Of a DNA stretch of 64,000 bases, positions 35,763-44,446 are shown in pieces. The stretch lies in NCBI RefSeq assembly GCF_036227325.1, contig NZ_CP109467.1, forward strand, positions 5,828,001 to 5,892,000. Reading direction: 5' to 3'. Position 1 is the stretch's first letter, and every line of letters begins with the position of its first letter. Position numbers and translations under genes: made by a program. This stretch comes from Streptomyces sp. NBC_01465. GTDB lineage: Bacteria; Actinomycetota; Actinomycetes; Streptomycetales; Streptomycetaceae. The notes under the pieces are model-generated. The model did not search any database, was not told the DNA's origin, and saw only the letters and a list, made by a program, of their open reading frames with translations.

Positions 35763-36586
35763 GCCGCCCGTCGACCGCATCCCGCATCGGCCTCGGCGCA
35801 GCCGTCACCGCCCTGCTGGTCTTCACCCTGTTCCCCGTCTACTGGATGGTCTCCACCGCGCTCGACCCCAAGGCGGTCACGCGCGGCGCCGACGTCCTGC
35901 CCAGCGGCCTCAGCTTCGAGCACTTCCGGTACGTCTTCAAAGAGGGCAACTTCGGTACGTACCTGCTCAATTCGGCGCTCGTCGGCCTCGGTACGATCGT
36001 GGCCGCGGCCGTCCTCTCCCTCCTCGCGGCAGTCGCGGTCGCCCGCTTCAAGTTCCGCTTCCGCACCTCGGTCCTCGTCATGGTGCTGATCGTGCAGATG
36101 GTCCCGCTGGAGGCGCTGGTCATCCCGCTCTACCTCCAGATGCGGGACTACGACCTCCTCGACAGCCTCCTCGGCCTGACCATCGTCTACATCGCCCTCT
36201 CGCTCCCCTTCGCGATCTGGACCCTGCGCGGCTTCGTGCAGACCGTTCCCAAGGAGGTCGAGGAGGCGGCGTACATCGACGGCTGTTCCTGGCCGCGCAT
36301 GTTCTGGTCGGTGCTGCTCCCGCTGGTGGCCCCCGGCCTCGTCGCGACGAGCGTCTTCGCCTTCATCACCGCGTGGAACGAGTTCGTCTTCGCGTACACC
36401 TTCATGAAGGGCGCCGACAACTACACGGCCGCCGTGGGCATTTACCAGTTCTTCGGCGAGAACTCGACGGCCTGGGGCCCGGTCATGGCCAGCTCCACCC
36501 TCGTCACCGTGCCCGTGCTGATCTTCTTCGTGATCGTCCAGCGCAGGCTGGCATCCGGTCTGGCGGCAGGGGCAGTAAAGGGCTGA
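35759..36586 (+). CDS. Sugar ABC transporter permease (MalG type)
   Basis: 275 residues from GTG 35759 (MSRPSTASRIGLGAAVTALL). Six membrane segments; EAA loop KEVEEAAYIDGCSWPRMFWS followed by VLLPLVAPG. C-terminus ends LASGLAAGAVKG, typical for MalG relatives. Translationally coupled to the preceding permease. Last gene of the transporter operon; the GNAT gene begins 26 bp later and may be co-transcribed. Confidence 0.93.
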   Translation: MSRPSTASRIGLGAAVTALLVFTLFPVYWMVSTALDPKAVTRGADVLPSGLSFEHFRYVFKEGNFGTYLLNSALVGLGTIVAAAVLSLLAAVAVARFKFRFRTSVLVMVLIVQMVPLEALVIPLYLQMRDYDLLDSLLGLTIVYIALSLPFAIWTLRGFVQTVPKEVEEAAYIDGCSWPRMFWSVLLPLVAPGLVATSVFAFITAWNEFVFAYTFMKGADNYTAAVGIYQFFGENSTAWGPVMASSTLVTVPVLIFFVIVQRRLASGLAAGAVKG

Positions 36587-36612
36587 CCTGGGCATCCTGA
36601 GACACTGCGCCC

Positions 36613-37050
36613 ATGAAGTGGGAGTTGCGGGCCGCCTCGGCGGCCGATCTGGAGACCATAGTCGAGCTGCGTGCCGTCGTCATGCGGCCCGATCTGGAGC
36701 GGCTCGGCCGGTTCGACGAGAAGCGCGTGCGCCAGCGGTTCCGGGACGCCTATGCGCCCGAGCACGCCTCCGTCATCGAGGTCGACGGGGAGTTCGCAGG
36801 GTGCGTGGCCCTGCGCCCGGACGGCGACGGTCTGGTCCTTGAGCACTTCTTCGTGGATCCCCGCCTCCAGGGGCAGGGCATCGGGGCCGGGGTGCTCACG
36901 GCCCTGCTGGAGCGGGCCGACGAGGCCGGGCTGACGGTGCGGCTCAATGTGCTGCAGGGGAGCGCGGCCCGGCGGTTGTACGAGCGGCACGGGTTCGCCC
37001 TGGAGTCCGAGGACCCCGTGGATGTCTTCATGGTGCGGCACCTGGTCTGA
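36613..37050 (+). CDS. GNAT-family acetyltransferase
   Basis: 145 residues, ATG 36613 (MKWELRAASAADLETIVELR). The acetyl-CoA binding loop is DPRLQGQGIGAGVLTALLERA; the substrate side starts RAVVMRPDLERLGRF and the C-terminal NVLQGSAARRLYERHGF is the usual motif B region. Substrate unknown. It follows the sugar permease by 26 bp and ends at a very long hairpin. Confidence 0.92.
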   Translation: MKWELRAASAADLETIVELRAVVMRPDLERLGRFDEKRVRQRFRDAYAPEHASVIEVDGEFAGCVALRPDGDGLVLEHFFVDPRLQGQGIGAGVLTALLERADEAGLTVRLNVLQGSAARRLYERHGFALESEDPVDVFMVRHLV

Positions 37051-37106
37051 GCAACGCCGATGGGCGGCACCCCAGTCTCAACTGGTGTGCCGCCCATCGG
37101 CGTTGC
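37051..37106. terminator. Very long bidirectional terminator between GNAT and pyk
   Basis: GCAACGCCGATGGGCGGCAC (37051-37070) pairs perfectly with GTGCCGCCCATCGGCGTTGC (37087-37106). The stem continues as CCCAG/CTGGT with one mismatch to a 6-nt loop: 24 of 25 pairs. It lies between convergent genes. Confidence 0.9.
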
Positions 37107-37127
37107 TGCTGACGTACGGGGCGCGTA

Positions 37128-38558
37128 CTAGTCGCGCTGGCCGCCGCCCAGGTGGTGCACCCGGACCATGTTCGTGGTGCCGGGGACACCGGGAGGCGAA
37201 CCGGCGGTGATGATCATGGTGTCGCCGTTGCTGTAGCGCTGGAGCTTCAGCAGCTCGCCGTCGACCAGGTCGACCATCTCGTCCGTGGAGTCCACGTGAC
37301 CGACCACGTGCGTCTCGACGCCCCAGCTCAGCGCGAGCTGGTTGCGGGTCGACTCGGAGGTCGTGAAGGCCAGGATCGGCTGGCAGGCGCGGTAGCGCGA
37401 CAGGCGGCGGGCGGTGTCACCGGACTCGGTGAAGGCGACCAGGGCCTTGGCGTCCAGGAAGTCCGCGATCTCGCAGGCCGCACGGGCGACCGAACCGCCC
37501 TGCGTGCGCGGCTTCTTGCCCGGGACGAGCGGCTGCAGCCCCTTGGAGAGCAGCTCCTCCTCGGCCGCCTCGACGATGCGGGACATCGTCTTGACGGTCT
37601 CGATCGGGTACGCACCGACCGAGGACTCCGCGGAGAGCATGACCGCGTCCGCACCGTCCAGGATCGCGTTGGCCACGTCGGAGGCCTCGGCGCGCGTGGG
37701 ACGGGAGTTGGTGATCATCGACTCCATCATCTGGGTCGCGACGATCACCGGCTTGGCGTTGCGGCGGCACATCTCCACGAGGCGCTTCTGCACCATCGGG
37801 ACCTTCTCGAGCGGATACTCGACGGCCAGGTCACCACGGGCCACCATCACGGCGTCGAACGCCATGACGACGCCCTCCATGTTGGCGACGGCCTGCGGCT
37901 TCTCGACCTTGGCGATGACGGGGACCCGGCGGCCCTCCTCGTCCATCACCTTGTGGACGTCCTTGACGTCGTTGGCGTCGCGCACGAAGGACAGGGCGAC
38001 CATGTCGCAGCCCATCTTCAGCGCGAAGCGCAGGTCCTCGATGTCCTTCTCGGACAGGGCCGGGACATTGACCGCCGCGCCGGGCAGGTTGATGCCCTTG
38101 TGGTCGGAGATGACACCGCCCTCGATGACGATCGTCTTGACCCGCGGGCCGTCGACCGCGATCACCTTGAGCTCGACGTTGCCGTCGTTGATCAGGATCG
38201 GGTCGCCCTTGGAGACGTCGCCCGGCAGACCCTTGTAGGTCGTGCCGCAGATCGACTTGTCACCGGGGACGTCCTCGGCGGTGATCGTGAACTCGTCGCC
38301 CCGGACGAGCTCGACGGGACCCTCGGCGAACTTCGCCAGACGGATCTTGGGGCCCTGGAGGTCGGCGAGCACGCCCACCGCACGGCCCGTCTCGGTGGCG
38401 GCCGCGCGGACGCGGTCGTAACGGCCCTGGTGCTCCTCATGGGTGCCGTGGCTGAAGTTGAAGCGGGCCACGCTCATGCCGGCCTCGATCAACGAGACGA
38501 GTTGCTCGTGAGAGTCGACGGCGGGACCCAGGGTGCAGACGATTTTGGAACGGCGCAT
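37128..38558 (-). CDS. pyk: Pyruvate kinase
   Basis: Phosphoenolpyruvate + ADP to pyruvate + ATP, last step of glycolysis. 476 residues, ATG 38558 (MRRSKIVCTLGPAVDSHEQL). Motifs: ARFNFSHGTHEEH, ADLQGPKIRL, the Mg/PEP site AKVEKPQAVANM and MVARGDLAVEYP, KPVIVATQMMESMI and the C-terminal domain FTESGDTARRLSRYRA. GDLAVE has Ala where many enzymes have Gly. Same strand as ackA, 93 bp downstream of it, with a 14-bp palindrome in that gap. Confidence 0.97.
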   Translation of the reverse strand: MRRSKIVCTLGPAVDSHEQLVSLIEAGMSVARFNFSHGTHEEHQGRYDRVRAAATETGRAVGVLADLQGPKIRLAKFAEGPVELVRGDEFTITAEDVPGDKSICGTTYKGLPGDVSKGDPILINDGNVELKVIAVDGPRVKTIVIEGGVISDHKGINLPGAAVNVPALSEKDIEDLRFALKMGCDMVALSFVRDANDVKDVHKVMDEEGRRVPVIAKVEKPQAVANMEGVVMAFDAVMVARGDLAVEYPLEKVPMVQKRLVEMCRRNAKPVIVATQMMESMITNSRPTRAEASDVANAILDGADAVMLSAESSVGAYPIETVKTMSRIVEAAEEELLSKGLQPLVPGKKPRTQGGSVARAACEIADFLDAKALVAFTESGDTARRLSRYRACQPILAFTTSESTRNQLALSWGVETHVVGHVDSTDEMVDLVDGELLKLQRYSNGDTMIITAGSPPGVPGTTNMVRVHHLGGGQRD

Positions 38559-38586
38559 AAGGCGGATCCTATCGGTTTGTTTCGCT

Positions 38587-38600
38587 ACGGAATATTCCGT
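38587..38600. promoter_or_regulatory. Perfect 14-bp palindrome upstream of pyk
   Basis: ACGGAATATTCCGT, perfect dyad, 29-42 bp before the pyk start codon, in the ackA-pyk gap. A candidate operator for separate control of pyk; alternatively part of the pyk promoter. Confidence 0.55.
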
Positions 38601-38651
38601 CTGGTGGAAAGTACAAATGGGCGGGGATGCGCTCAGGTGGCAGCTGACTTT

Positions 38652-39839
38652 TCAGGTACGAACCAGGGCGTAAACCTGCTGGGCAATTTCCAGTTCTTCG
38701 TCCGTGGGGACCACGGCCACCGCTACTCGCGCGTAATCCGGCGAAATCAGACGCGGTTCGTCGGATCGCACGGAATTGAGATCGGCGTCCACCGCGAATC
38801 CCAGCTCCTCCAGACCGTCGATCGCCGCCTCGCGCACCGGCGCCGAGTTCTCGCCGACGCCCGCAGTGAAGGCCACCGCGTCGACCCGGCCGAGAACGGC
38901 CGAGTAAGCGCCGATGTACTTCTTGAGGCGGTGGACGTACACGCCGAATGCGAGCTGGGCCGCTCCGTCGCCCGCGAGCGCCCGCCGCACCACCTCCCGC
39001 ATGTCGTTGTCGCCGCAGAGGCCGACCATGCCGCTCTTCTTGTTGAGCAGTACGTCGATCTCGTCCACGCTCATGCCCGCCACCCGCGACAGGTGGAAGA
39101 CCACGGCCGGGTCGATGTCCCCGGACCGCGTACCCATCACCAGGCCCTCCAGCGGCGTCAGCCCCATCGAGGTGTCCACGCAGACGCCGCCGCGGACCGC
39201 CGAGGCGGAGGCGCCGTTGCCGAGGTGCAGCACGATGACGTTGACGTCCTCGGGCGCCTTGCCGAGCAGCTTCGCCGTCTCCCGGGACACGTAGGCGTGC
39301 GAGGTGCCGTGGAAGCCGTAGCGGCGGATGCGGTGCGCGTCGGCGGTCTCGACGTCGATGGCGTAACGGGCCGCGTACTCCGGCATCGTGGTGTGGAAGG
39401 CGGTGTCGAAGACGGCGACCTGGGGGAGGTCGGGGCGCAGTGCCTGGGCGGTACGGATGCCGGTGATGTTCGCCGGGTTGTGCAGCGGGGCGACCGGGAC
39501 CAGGCGCTCGATCTCCGCCAGCACCTCGTCGTCGATCAGCGTCGGCGCGGTGAACTTCAGCCCGCCGTGCACGACCCGGTGGCCGACGGCCGCCAACTCC
39601 GGGGAGTCCAGGCCGAGTCCGTCCGTGTCGAGCTCCTCCGAGACCGCCTTCAGGGCCGCCTCGTGGTCGGGGATCGGGCCGCTCGTCTCGCGGTCGCCGT
39701 GCTTGACGCGCGAGGTCTCCTCGCCGATCCGCTCGACCAGACCGCTGGCGAGGCGCGAGCCGTCCGCCATGTCGATGAGCTGGTACTTCACCGAGGAGGA
39801 GCCCGAGTTGAGTACGAGAATGCGGGTGGGGGCGGTCAT
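38652..39839 (-). CDS. ackA: Acetate kinase
   Basis: Acetyl phosphate + ADP to acetate + ATP. 395 residues, ATG 39839 (MTAPTRILVLNSGSSSVKYQ). ASKHA-fold motifs: VLNSGSSSVKYQL, VAVFDTAFHTTMPE, RRYGFHGTSHAYVSRE, LHLGNGASASAV and VMGTRSGDIDP. The start overlaps the pta stop by 4 bp (ATGA), the standard pta-ackA operon for acetate overflow and acetyl-phosphate balance. Acetyl phosphate could also phosphorylate the response regulators nearby (general inference). Confidence 0.97.
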   Translation of the reverse strand: MTAPTRILVLNSGSSSVKYQLIDMADGSRLASGLVERIGEETSRVKHGDRETSGPIPDHEAALKAVSEELDTDGLGLDSPELAAVGHRVVHGGLKFTAPTLIDDEVLAEIERLVPVAPLHNPANITGIRTAQALRPDLPQVAVFDTAFHTTMPEYAARYAIDVETADAHRIRRYGFHGTSHAYVSRETAKLLGKAPEDVNVIVLHLGNGASASAVRGGVCVDTSMGLTPLEGLVMGTRSGDIDPAVVFHLSRVAGMSVDEIDVLLNKKSGMVGLCGDNDMREVVRRALAGDGAAQLAFGVYVHRLKKYIGAYSAVLGRVDAVAFTAGVGENSAPVREAAIDGLEELGFAVDADLNSVRSDEPRLISPDYARVAVAVVPTDEELEIAQQVYALVRT

Positions 39840-41929
39840 GCGGTGACTCCCTCGGTCTGGCTCTGCGCCTGTGCCTGGATCGCGGTGATCGCGACCGTGT
39901 TGACGATGTCCTGGACGAGTGCGCCGCGCGAGAGGTCGTTGACCGGCTTGCGCAGCCCCTGAAGGACCGGGCCGACCGCGACCGCGCCGGCCGAGCGCTG
40001 CACGGCCTTGTAGGTGTTGTTGCCGGTGTTGAGGTCCGGGAAGATCAGCACGCTGGCCTGCCCGGCGACCTCGGACTCCGGCATCTTGGTGGCCGCGACG
40101 GAGGGCTCCACGGCGGCGTCGTACTGGATCGGGCCCTCGATCCGCAGATCCGGCCGGGTGGCGCGCACCAGCTCCGTCGCCTGCCTGACCTTGTCGACGT
40201 CCGCGCCCGAACCCGAGGTCCCGGTCGAGTACGAGAGCATCGCGATCCGGGGGTCCACGCCGAACTGGGCCGCGGTGGCCGCCGCCTGGACGGCGATGTC
40301 CGCGAGCTGCTCGGCGTTCGGGTCCGGGTTGACCGCGCAGTCCCCGTACACGAGGACCTTGTCGGCCAGGCACATGAAGAACACCGACGAGACGATCGAG
40401 GCGTCCGGCTTCGTCTTGATGATCTCGAAGGCGGGGCGGATGGTCGCCGCGGTGGAGTGCACCGCGCCCGAGACCATGCCGTCGGCCAGGCCCTCCTGGA
40501 CCATCAGCGTGCCGAAGTACGAGACGTCGGCGACGACGTCGAAGGCCAGCTCGACCGTGACGCCCTTGTGGGCGCGGAGCTGGGCGTAGACCTCGGCGAA
40601 ACGCTGGCGCAGTTCGGAGGTCTGCGGGTCGATGATGTCGGCCGCGGAGAGGTCGATGCCCAGGTCGGCGGCCTTCTTCCGTACGGCGTCGACGTCGCCG
40701 AGCAGCGTGATGTCGCAGACGCCGCGGCGCAGCAGGACGTCGGCGGCGCGCAGGACGCGGTCCTCGGCGCCCTCGGGGAGGACGACACGGCGCTTGTCCG
40801 CGCGGGCCGTCTCCAGGAGTTCGTGCTCGAACATCATCGGGGTGACGCGGCCGCTGCGGGCCACCGAGAGGCGGCCGAGGAGGTCGGCCGTGTCGACGTA
40901 CCGCTCGAAGAGACCGAGCGCCGTCTCCGCCTTGCGGGGGGTCGCGGCGTTCAACTTCCCTTCCAGCGCGAAGAGTTCGGCCGCGGTGGGGAAGGAGCCC
41001 CCCGAGACCGCGATGACCGGGGTGCCGGGGGCCAGGCGGTCGGCGAGCTTGAGGATCGCCTCGCCGGGGCGTTCGTCCAGGGTGAGGAGGACGCCCGCGA
41101 TGGGCGGGGTGCCCGCGCTGTGCGCGGCGAGCGAGCCGACGACCAGGTCGGCGCGGTCGCCCGGGGTGACGACGAGGCAGCCGGGGGTCAGGGCGCTGAG
41201 GAACTTCGGGAGCATCGCGCCGCCGAAGACGAAGTCCAGCGCGTCACGGGCGAGGCCGGCGTCGTCGCCGAGCAGAACCGTTCCGCCGAGGGCGTGGTTG
41301 ATCTGCGAGACCGTCGGCGCCGAGAGGGCGGGCTCGTCGGGGAGCACCGCGCAGGGCACCGGCAGACGGGCCTCCAGGCGCTCGGCGATCTCGTCGCGGT
41401 CCTCGGGGACGACCCGGTTGACGACCATGGTGAGGACGTCGCAGCCGAGGGCCTCGTACGCGCGGTACGCGTTGCGCGTCTCGGCCCGTACGGACTCCGA
41501 CGTCTGGCCCTTGCCGCCGACCACGGGGATCACGGAGGCGCCGAACTCGTTCGCCAGGCGTGCGTTGAGCGCCAGCTCGTCGGGGAGCTGGGTGCCGGCG
41601 TAGTCCGTACCCAGGACCAGCACCACCTCGTACGCGCGCGCCACCTGGTGGAACCGGTCCACCAGACGCGAGACCAGCTCGTCCGTGCCCTGCTCGGCCT
41701 GGATCGTGGACGCCTCGTGATAGTCGAGCCCGTAGACGGTCGAAGGGTCCTGGGCGAGGCGGTAGCGGGCGCGGAGCAGATCGAAGAGGCGGTCCGGGCC
41801 GTCGTGCACGAGTGGGCGGAAGACGCCCACCCGGTCCACCTGACGGGTGAGGAGCTCCATGACTCCCAGCTCGATGACCTGTCGGCCGTCTCCCCGGTCG
41901 ATCCCGGTCACGTACACGCTGCGCGTCAC
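39836..41929 (-). CDS. pta: Phosphate acetyltransferase
   Basis: Acetyl-CoA + phosphate to acetyl phosphate + CoA. 697 residues, the long form: an N-terminal P-loop-like domain (about 1-200), a central DRTGG-like domain (about 210-350) and the C-terminal catalytic PTA domain (about 370-690) with MLSYSTGTSGSGADVDKVRQ, KPDASIVSSVFFMCLADK and FPDLNTGNNTYKAVQRSAGA. GTG 41929 with GGAGAG 7 bases upstream. Operon pta-ackA, probably continuing into pyk. Divergent from pfkA over 263 bp that hold DosR-like dyads. Confidence 0.96.
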   Translation of the reverse strand: MTRSVYVTGIDRGDGRQVIELGVMELLTRQVDRVGVFRPLVHDGPDRLFDLLRARYRLAQDPSTVYGLDYHEASTIQAEQGTDELVSRLVDRFHQVARAYEVVLVLGTDYAGTQLPDELALNARLANEFGASVIPVVGGKGQTSESVRAETRNAYRAYEALGCDVLTMVVNRVVPEDRDEIAERLEARLPVPCAVLPDEPALSAPTVSQINHALGGTVLLGDDAGLARDALDFVFGGAMLPKFLSALTPGCLVVTPGDRADLVVGSLAAHSAGTPPIAGVLLTLDERPGEAILKLADRLAPGTPVIAVSGGSFPTAAELFALEGKLNAATPRKAETALGLFERYVDTADLLGRLSVARSGRVTPMMFEHELLETARADKRRVVLPEGAEDRVLRAADVLLRRGVCDITLLGDVDAVRKKAADLGIDLSAADIIDPQTSELRQRFAEVYAQLRAHKGVTVELAFDVVADVSYFGTLMVQEGLADGMVSGAVHSTAATIRPAFEIIKTKPDASIVSSVFFMCLADKVLVYGDCAVNPDPNAEQLADIAVQAAATAAQFGVDPRIAMLSYSTGTSGSGADVDKVRQATELVRATRPDLRIEGPIQYDAAVEPSVAATKMPESEVAGQASVLIFPDLNTGNNTYKAVQRSAGAVAVGPVLQGLRKPVNDLSRGALVQDIVNTVAITAIQAQAQSQTEGVTA

Positions 41930-42001
41930 GCGTGCTCTCCGTCCTCGTAGTCCGCGTATATGGGTTTTCGTAAGGATTTAGGTGGGGCAAATGCGCCGTT
42001 T

Positions 42002-42017
42002 AGGGCGGTCATGCCCT
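42002..42017. promoter_or_regulatory. AGGGC-N6-GCCCT dyad upstream of pta
   Basis: AGGGCGGTCATGCCCT at 42002-42017, 5-bp arms, about 73-88 bp before the pta start codon. It has the general shape of DosR/DevR-family sites and lies in the same gap as the tandem boxes. Confidence 0.4.
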
Positions 42018-42064
42018 GTTGACGATACCCCCGTGCGTGGGTACGTCGCCCGCCGGGAAATGGC

Positions 42065-42099
42065 GGGACCTACGGCCTGGGAGAAGGGTCCGAAGGCCT
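42065..42099. promoter_or_regulatory. Tandem DosR/DevR-like boxes in the pta-pfkA gap
   Basis: GGGACCTACGGCCT (42065-42078) and GGGTCCGAAGGCCT (42086-42099) agree at 10 of 14 positions and start 21 bp apart (two helical turns). Each has the GGG-N-C...G-N-CC pattern of DosR/DevR sites. They lie 94-128 bp before pfkA and 136-170 bp before pta. Confidence 0.5.
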
Positions 42100-42192
42100 T
42101 GTGCGCCACGGCTGGGAGCGCGGCGAGCCGTACAAGCGTGGAACAATCGGACACGGCTCACATGTACCAGTAGGAGCAGGAGACACAGCACG

Positions 42193-43218
42193 ATGCGCAT
42201 CGGAGTTCTCACCGCGGGCGGCGACTGCCCAGGCCTCAACGCCGTCATCCGGTCTGTCGTGCACCGGGCCCTGGTCGGGCACGGGGACGAGGTCATCGGC
42301 TTCGAGGACGGTTTCAAGGGGCTGCTCGACGGCCACTACCGCCCCCTCGACCTCAACAACGTGAGCGGCATCCTCGCCCGCGGCGGCACGATCCTCGGCT
42401 CGGCCCGACTGGAGCGCGACCGGCTGCGCGAGGCCGCCGAGAACTGCGCCGAGCTGGCGCAGCGCTACGGCATCGACGCCCTCATCCCGATCGGCGGCGA
42501 GGGCACGCTCACCGCGGCCCGGATGCTCTCCGACGCGGGGATGCCGGTGGTCGGCGTACCGAAAACCATCGACAACGACATCTCCGGCACGGACCGCACC
42601 TTCGGCTTCGACACGGCTGTGGGCGTCGCGACGGAGGCCATCGACCGCCTCAAGACGACCGCCGAGTCGCACCAGCGCGTCATGGTCGTCGAGGTCATGG
42701 GGCGCCACGCGGGCTGGATCGCGCTGGAGTCCGGAATGGCGGGCGGCGCGCACGGAATCTGCCTGCCCGAGCGGCCCTTCGAGGTCGACTCGCTGGTGAA
42801 GATGGTCGAGGAACGGTTCGCGCGCGGCAAGAAGTTCGCGGTCGTCTGCGTCGCGGAAGGCGCGCGTCCGGCCGAGGGCTCGATGCCGTACGAGAAGGGC
42901 GCCGTCGACCAGTTCGGCCACGAGCGCTTCACCGGGATCGGGACGCGGCTGGCCATAGAGCTGGAGACCCGCCTGGGCAAGGAAGCGCGACCCGTCATCC
43001 TGGGCCACGTCCAGCGCGGCGGCACTCCGACGGCGTACGACCGCGTGCTCGCGACGCGCTTCGGCTGGCACGCGGTGGAGGCGGCGCACCGCCAGGACTT
43101 CGGGAACATGACGGCACTGCGCGGGACCGACATCGTGATGGTGCCGCTCGCGGACGCGGTGACGGAGCTGAAGACCGTGCCCGAGGAGCGGATGTACGAG
43201 GCCGAGTCGGTCTTCTGA
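42193..43218 (+). CDS. pfkA: 6-phosphofructokinase (ATP-type, actinobacterial)
   Basis: Fructose 6-phosphate + ATP to fructose 1,6-bisphosphate. 341 residues, ATG 42193 (MRIGVLTAGGDCPGLNAVIR). Motifs: GGDCPGLNA, GGEGTLTAA, the catalytic PKTIDNDI and VMGRHAGWIAL. Gly in GGEGT (position 104 in E. coli numbering) points to ATP as donor, while Lys in PKTIDND (position 124) is the form shared with PPi enzymes; this mixed pair is known for actinomycete ATP-PFKs. Divergent from pta-ackA. A palindrome and a strong terminator follow. Confidence 0.95.
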   Translation: MRIGVLTAGGDCPGLNAVIRSVVHRALVGHGDEVIGFEDGFKGLLDGHYRPLDLNNVSGILARGGTILGSARLERDRLREAAENCAELAQRYGIDALIPIGGEGTLTAARMLSDAGMPVVGVPKTIDNDISGTDRTFGFDTAVGVATEAIDRLKTTAESHQRVMVVEVMGRHAGWIALESGMAGGAHGICLPERPFEVDSLVKMVEERFARGKKFAVVCVAEGARPAEGSMPYEKGAVDQFGHERFTGIGTRLAIELETRLGKEARPVILGHVQRGGTPTAYDRVLATRFGWHAVEAAHRQDFGNMTALRGTDIVMVPLADAVTELKTVPEERMYEAESVF

Positions 43219-43244
43219 CATCTGGCTTCCGGCGCGTGACACGC

Positions 43245-43258
43245 GGGACCTAGGTCCC
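43245..43258. promoter_or_regulatory. Perfect palindrome GGGACCTAGGTCCC
   Basis: 14-bp perfect dyad 27 bp after the pfkA stop, matching the GGGAC-N4-GTCCC layout of DosR/DevR sites. It could serve the downstream HTH-lectin gene, or be a folded part of the terminator region. Confidence 0.45.
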
Positions 43259-43271
43259 CTCTTGTACGACT

Positions 43272-43314
43272 GAGCGGCCCTGATCGTCTCCCCCGAGGAC
43301 GATCCGGGCCGCTC
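43272..43314 (+). terminator. Terminator after pfkA
   Basis: GAGCGGCCC-t-GATCGTC pairs with GACGATC-c-GGGCCGCTC: 16 pairs around one internal mismatch and a 9-nt loop. Confidence 0.85.
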
Positions 43315-43417
43315 ATGCGTTCCCCGGGAAAAGTCTTGAGCCCGCGGCCCGGATCTACAAGGCTGACCCTTGTCCCGGACATGTCCCAATCCTGTCCGGG
43401 GGAGGGGGGAGTCACAG

Positions 43418-44356
43418 GTGAGAGCACCGGATCCGCAGGACACGAGCAGTCCCGCCGAGTTCATTGCCCTGCTGGCGGCACTGCGGGAGTGGTCGGGGCT
43501 GACCTACCGCGAGCTGACGGCACGCGCGGACGCGCAGGGCGACGTACTGCCGCGCTCCACGGTCGCCAACATGCTGGCGCGCGGGACGCTGCCGCGGGAG
43601 GACCTCGTGGCGGCGTACGTACGGGCCTGCGGGTGCGGGCCCGGCGAGGTGGACGCGTGGCTGGCGGTACGGAAGGAGCTGGCGGTACGGGGGCGGCGGG
43701 AGCCCGCGGATACGGCGGACGCAGAGGTTCCGGCGGAGCCCGACCCGGCCGCCCCGCCCGTACGGCGCCGCCCGCGCCGGGGGCTGCTGGCGGCGGGGGC
43801 GGCGGTGGTCGCGCTGGCGGTGGCCGGGGTTGTGGTGGTGCTGATGGCGCAGGGCTCGGACGACCGTACGGAACCGAATGAGGCTCCGAAGGCGCAACCG
43901 AAAGTCGCCGCGCCCGCCTCCGGCCCCGTCCATCTCAAGCTGCTCCACTCCGGCCTCTGCCTCTCCGAGAAGCTGGGCCAGCAGAGCGGCCGGATCTACC
44001 AGACGGCCTGCACCAGGACGACGCTCCCGGCGTACTCCCTCGAACGCCTTCCCGGGGACACCTGGCGGATCGCGACCGACCACCCCGACTACGGCCCCGG
44101 TTGCACGGGCGTGCGCGACGGCTCGACCGCGGTCGCCGCGACCCTGGAGGACCGCGACTGCGGGAAGCGGGGGCCGGCGGAGGCCTTCCGGATCGAGGCC
44201 TTCGGAACGCCGGTGCAGGGGTACCGGGTGCGGCCCGTGCACACGGATCTGTGTCTGGGCGTACGGGACGGATCGCGCCAACGCTGGGCGGAGGTCACGC
44301 AGTTGAGCTGCACCGGCGACGCGAAGGGCCAGCTCTTCAGCTTCGTACGGTCTTGA
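43418..44356 (+). CDS. Transmembrane HTH protein with extracytoplasmic ricin-like domain
   Basis: 312 residues, GTG 43418 with GGGGGA 7 bases upstream. Cytoplasmic HTH (about 8-80: PAEFIALLAALREWSGLTYR, then LPRSTVANMLARGTLPREDL), a charged/proline linker, one membrane span (about 120-145: RGLLAAGAAVVALAVAGVVVVLMAQ), and an outer domain of about 140 residues with two beta-trefoil-like units (LHSGLCLSEKLGQQSGRIYQ and HTDLCLGVRDGSRQRW) and paired cysteines. This looks like a one-component sensor that reads a sugar outside and acts on DNA or transcription inside. Ligand and target unknown. Confidence 0.85.
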   Translation: MRAPDPQDTSSPAEFIALLAALREWSGLTYRELTARADAQGDVLPRSTVANMLARGTLPREDLVAAYVRACGCGPGEVDAWLAVRKELAVRGRREPADTADAEVPAEPDPAAPPVRRRPRRGLLAAGAAVVALAVAGVVVVLMAQGSDDRTEPNEAPKAQPKVAAPASGPVHLKLLHSGLCLSEKLGQQSGRIYQTACTRTTLPAYSLERLPGDTWRIATDHPDYGPGCTGVRDGSTAVAATLEDRDCGKRGPAEAFRIEAFGTPVQGYRVRPVHTDLCLGVRDGSRQRWAEVTQLSCTGDAKGQLFSFVRS

Positions 44357-44446
44357 TCAGCCAGTCCTGATCAGCGCGGCGGGTCCTCGCCCACCAGCCC
44401 GTCCACCGACTCCCGGAGGAGATCCGCATGGCCGACATGGCGTGCT

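Noticed and set aside
37152..39962. Long plus-strand open frame across pyk and ackA
   Set aside because: Antisense shadow of two strongly conserved enzymes; no domain signature.
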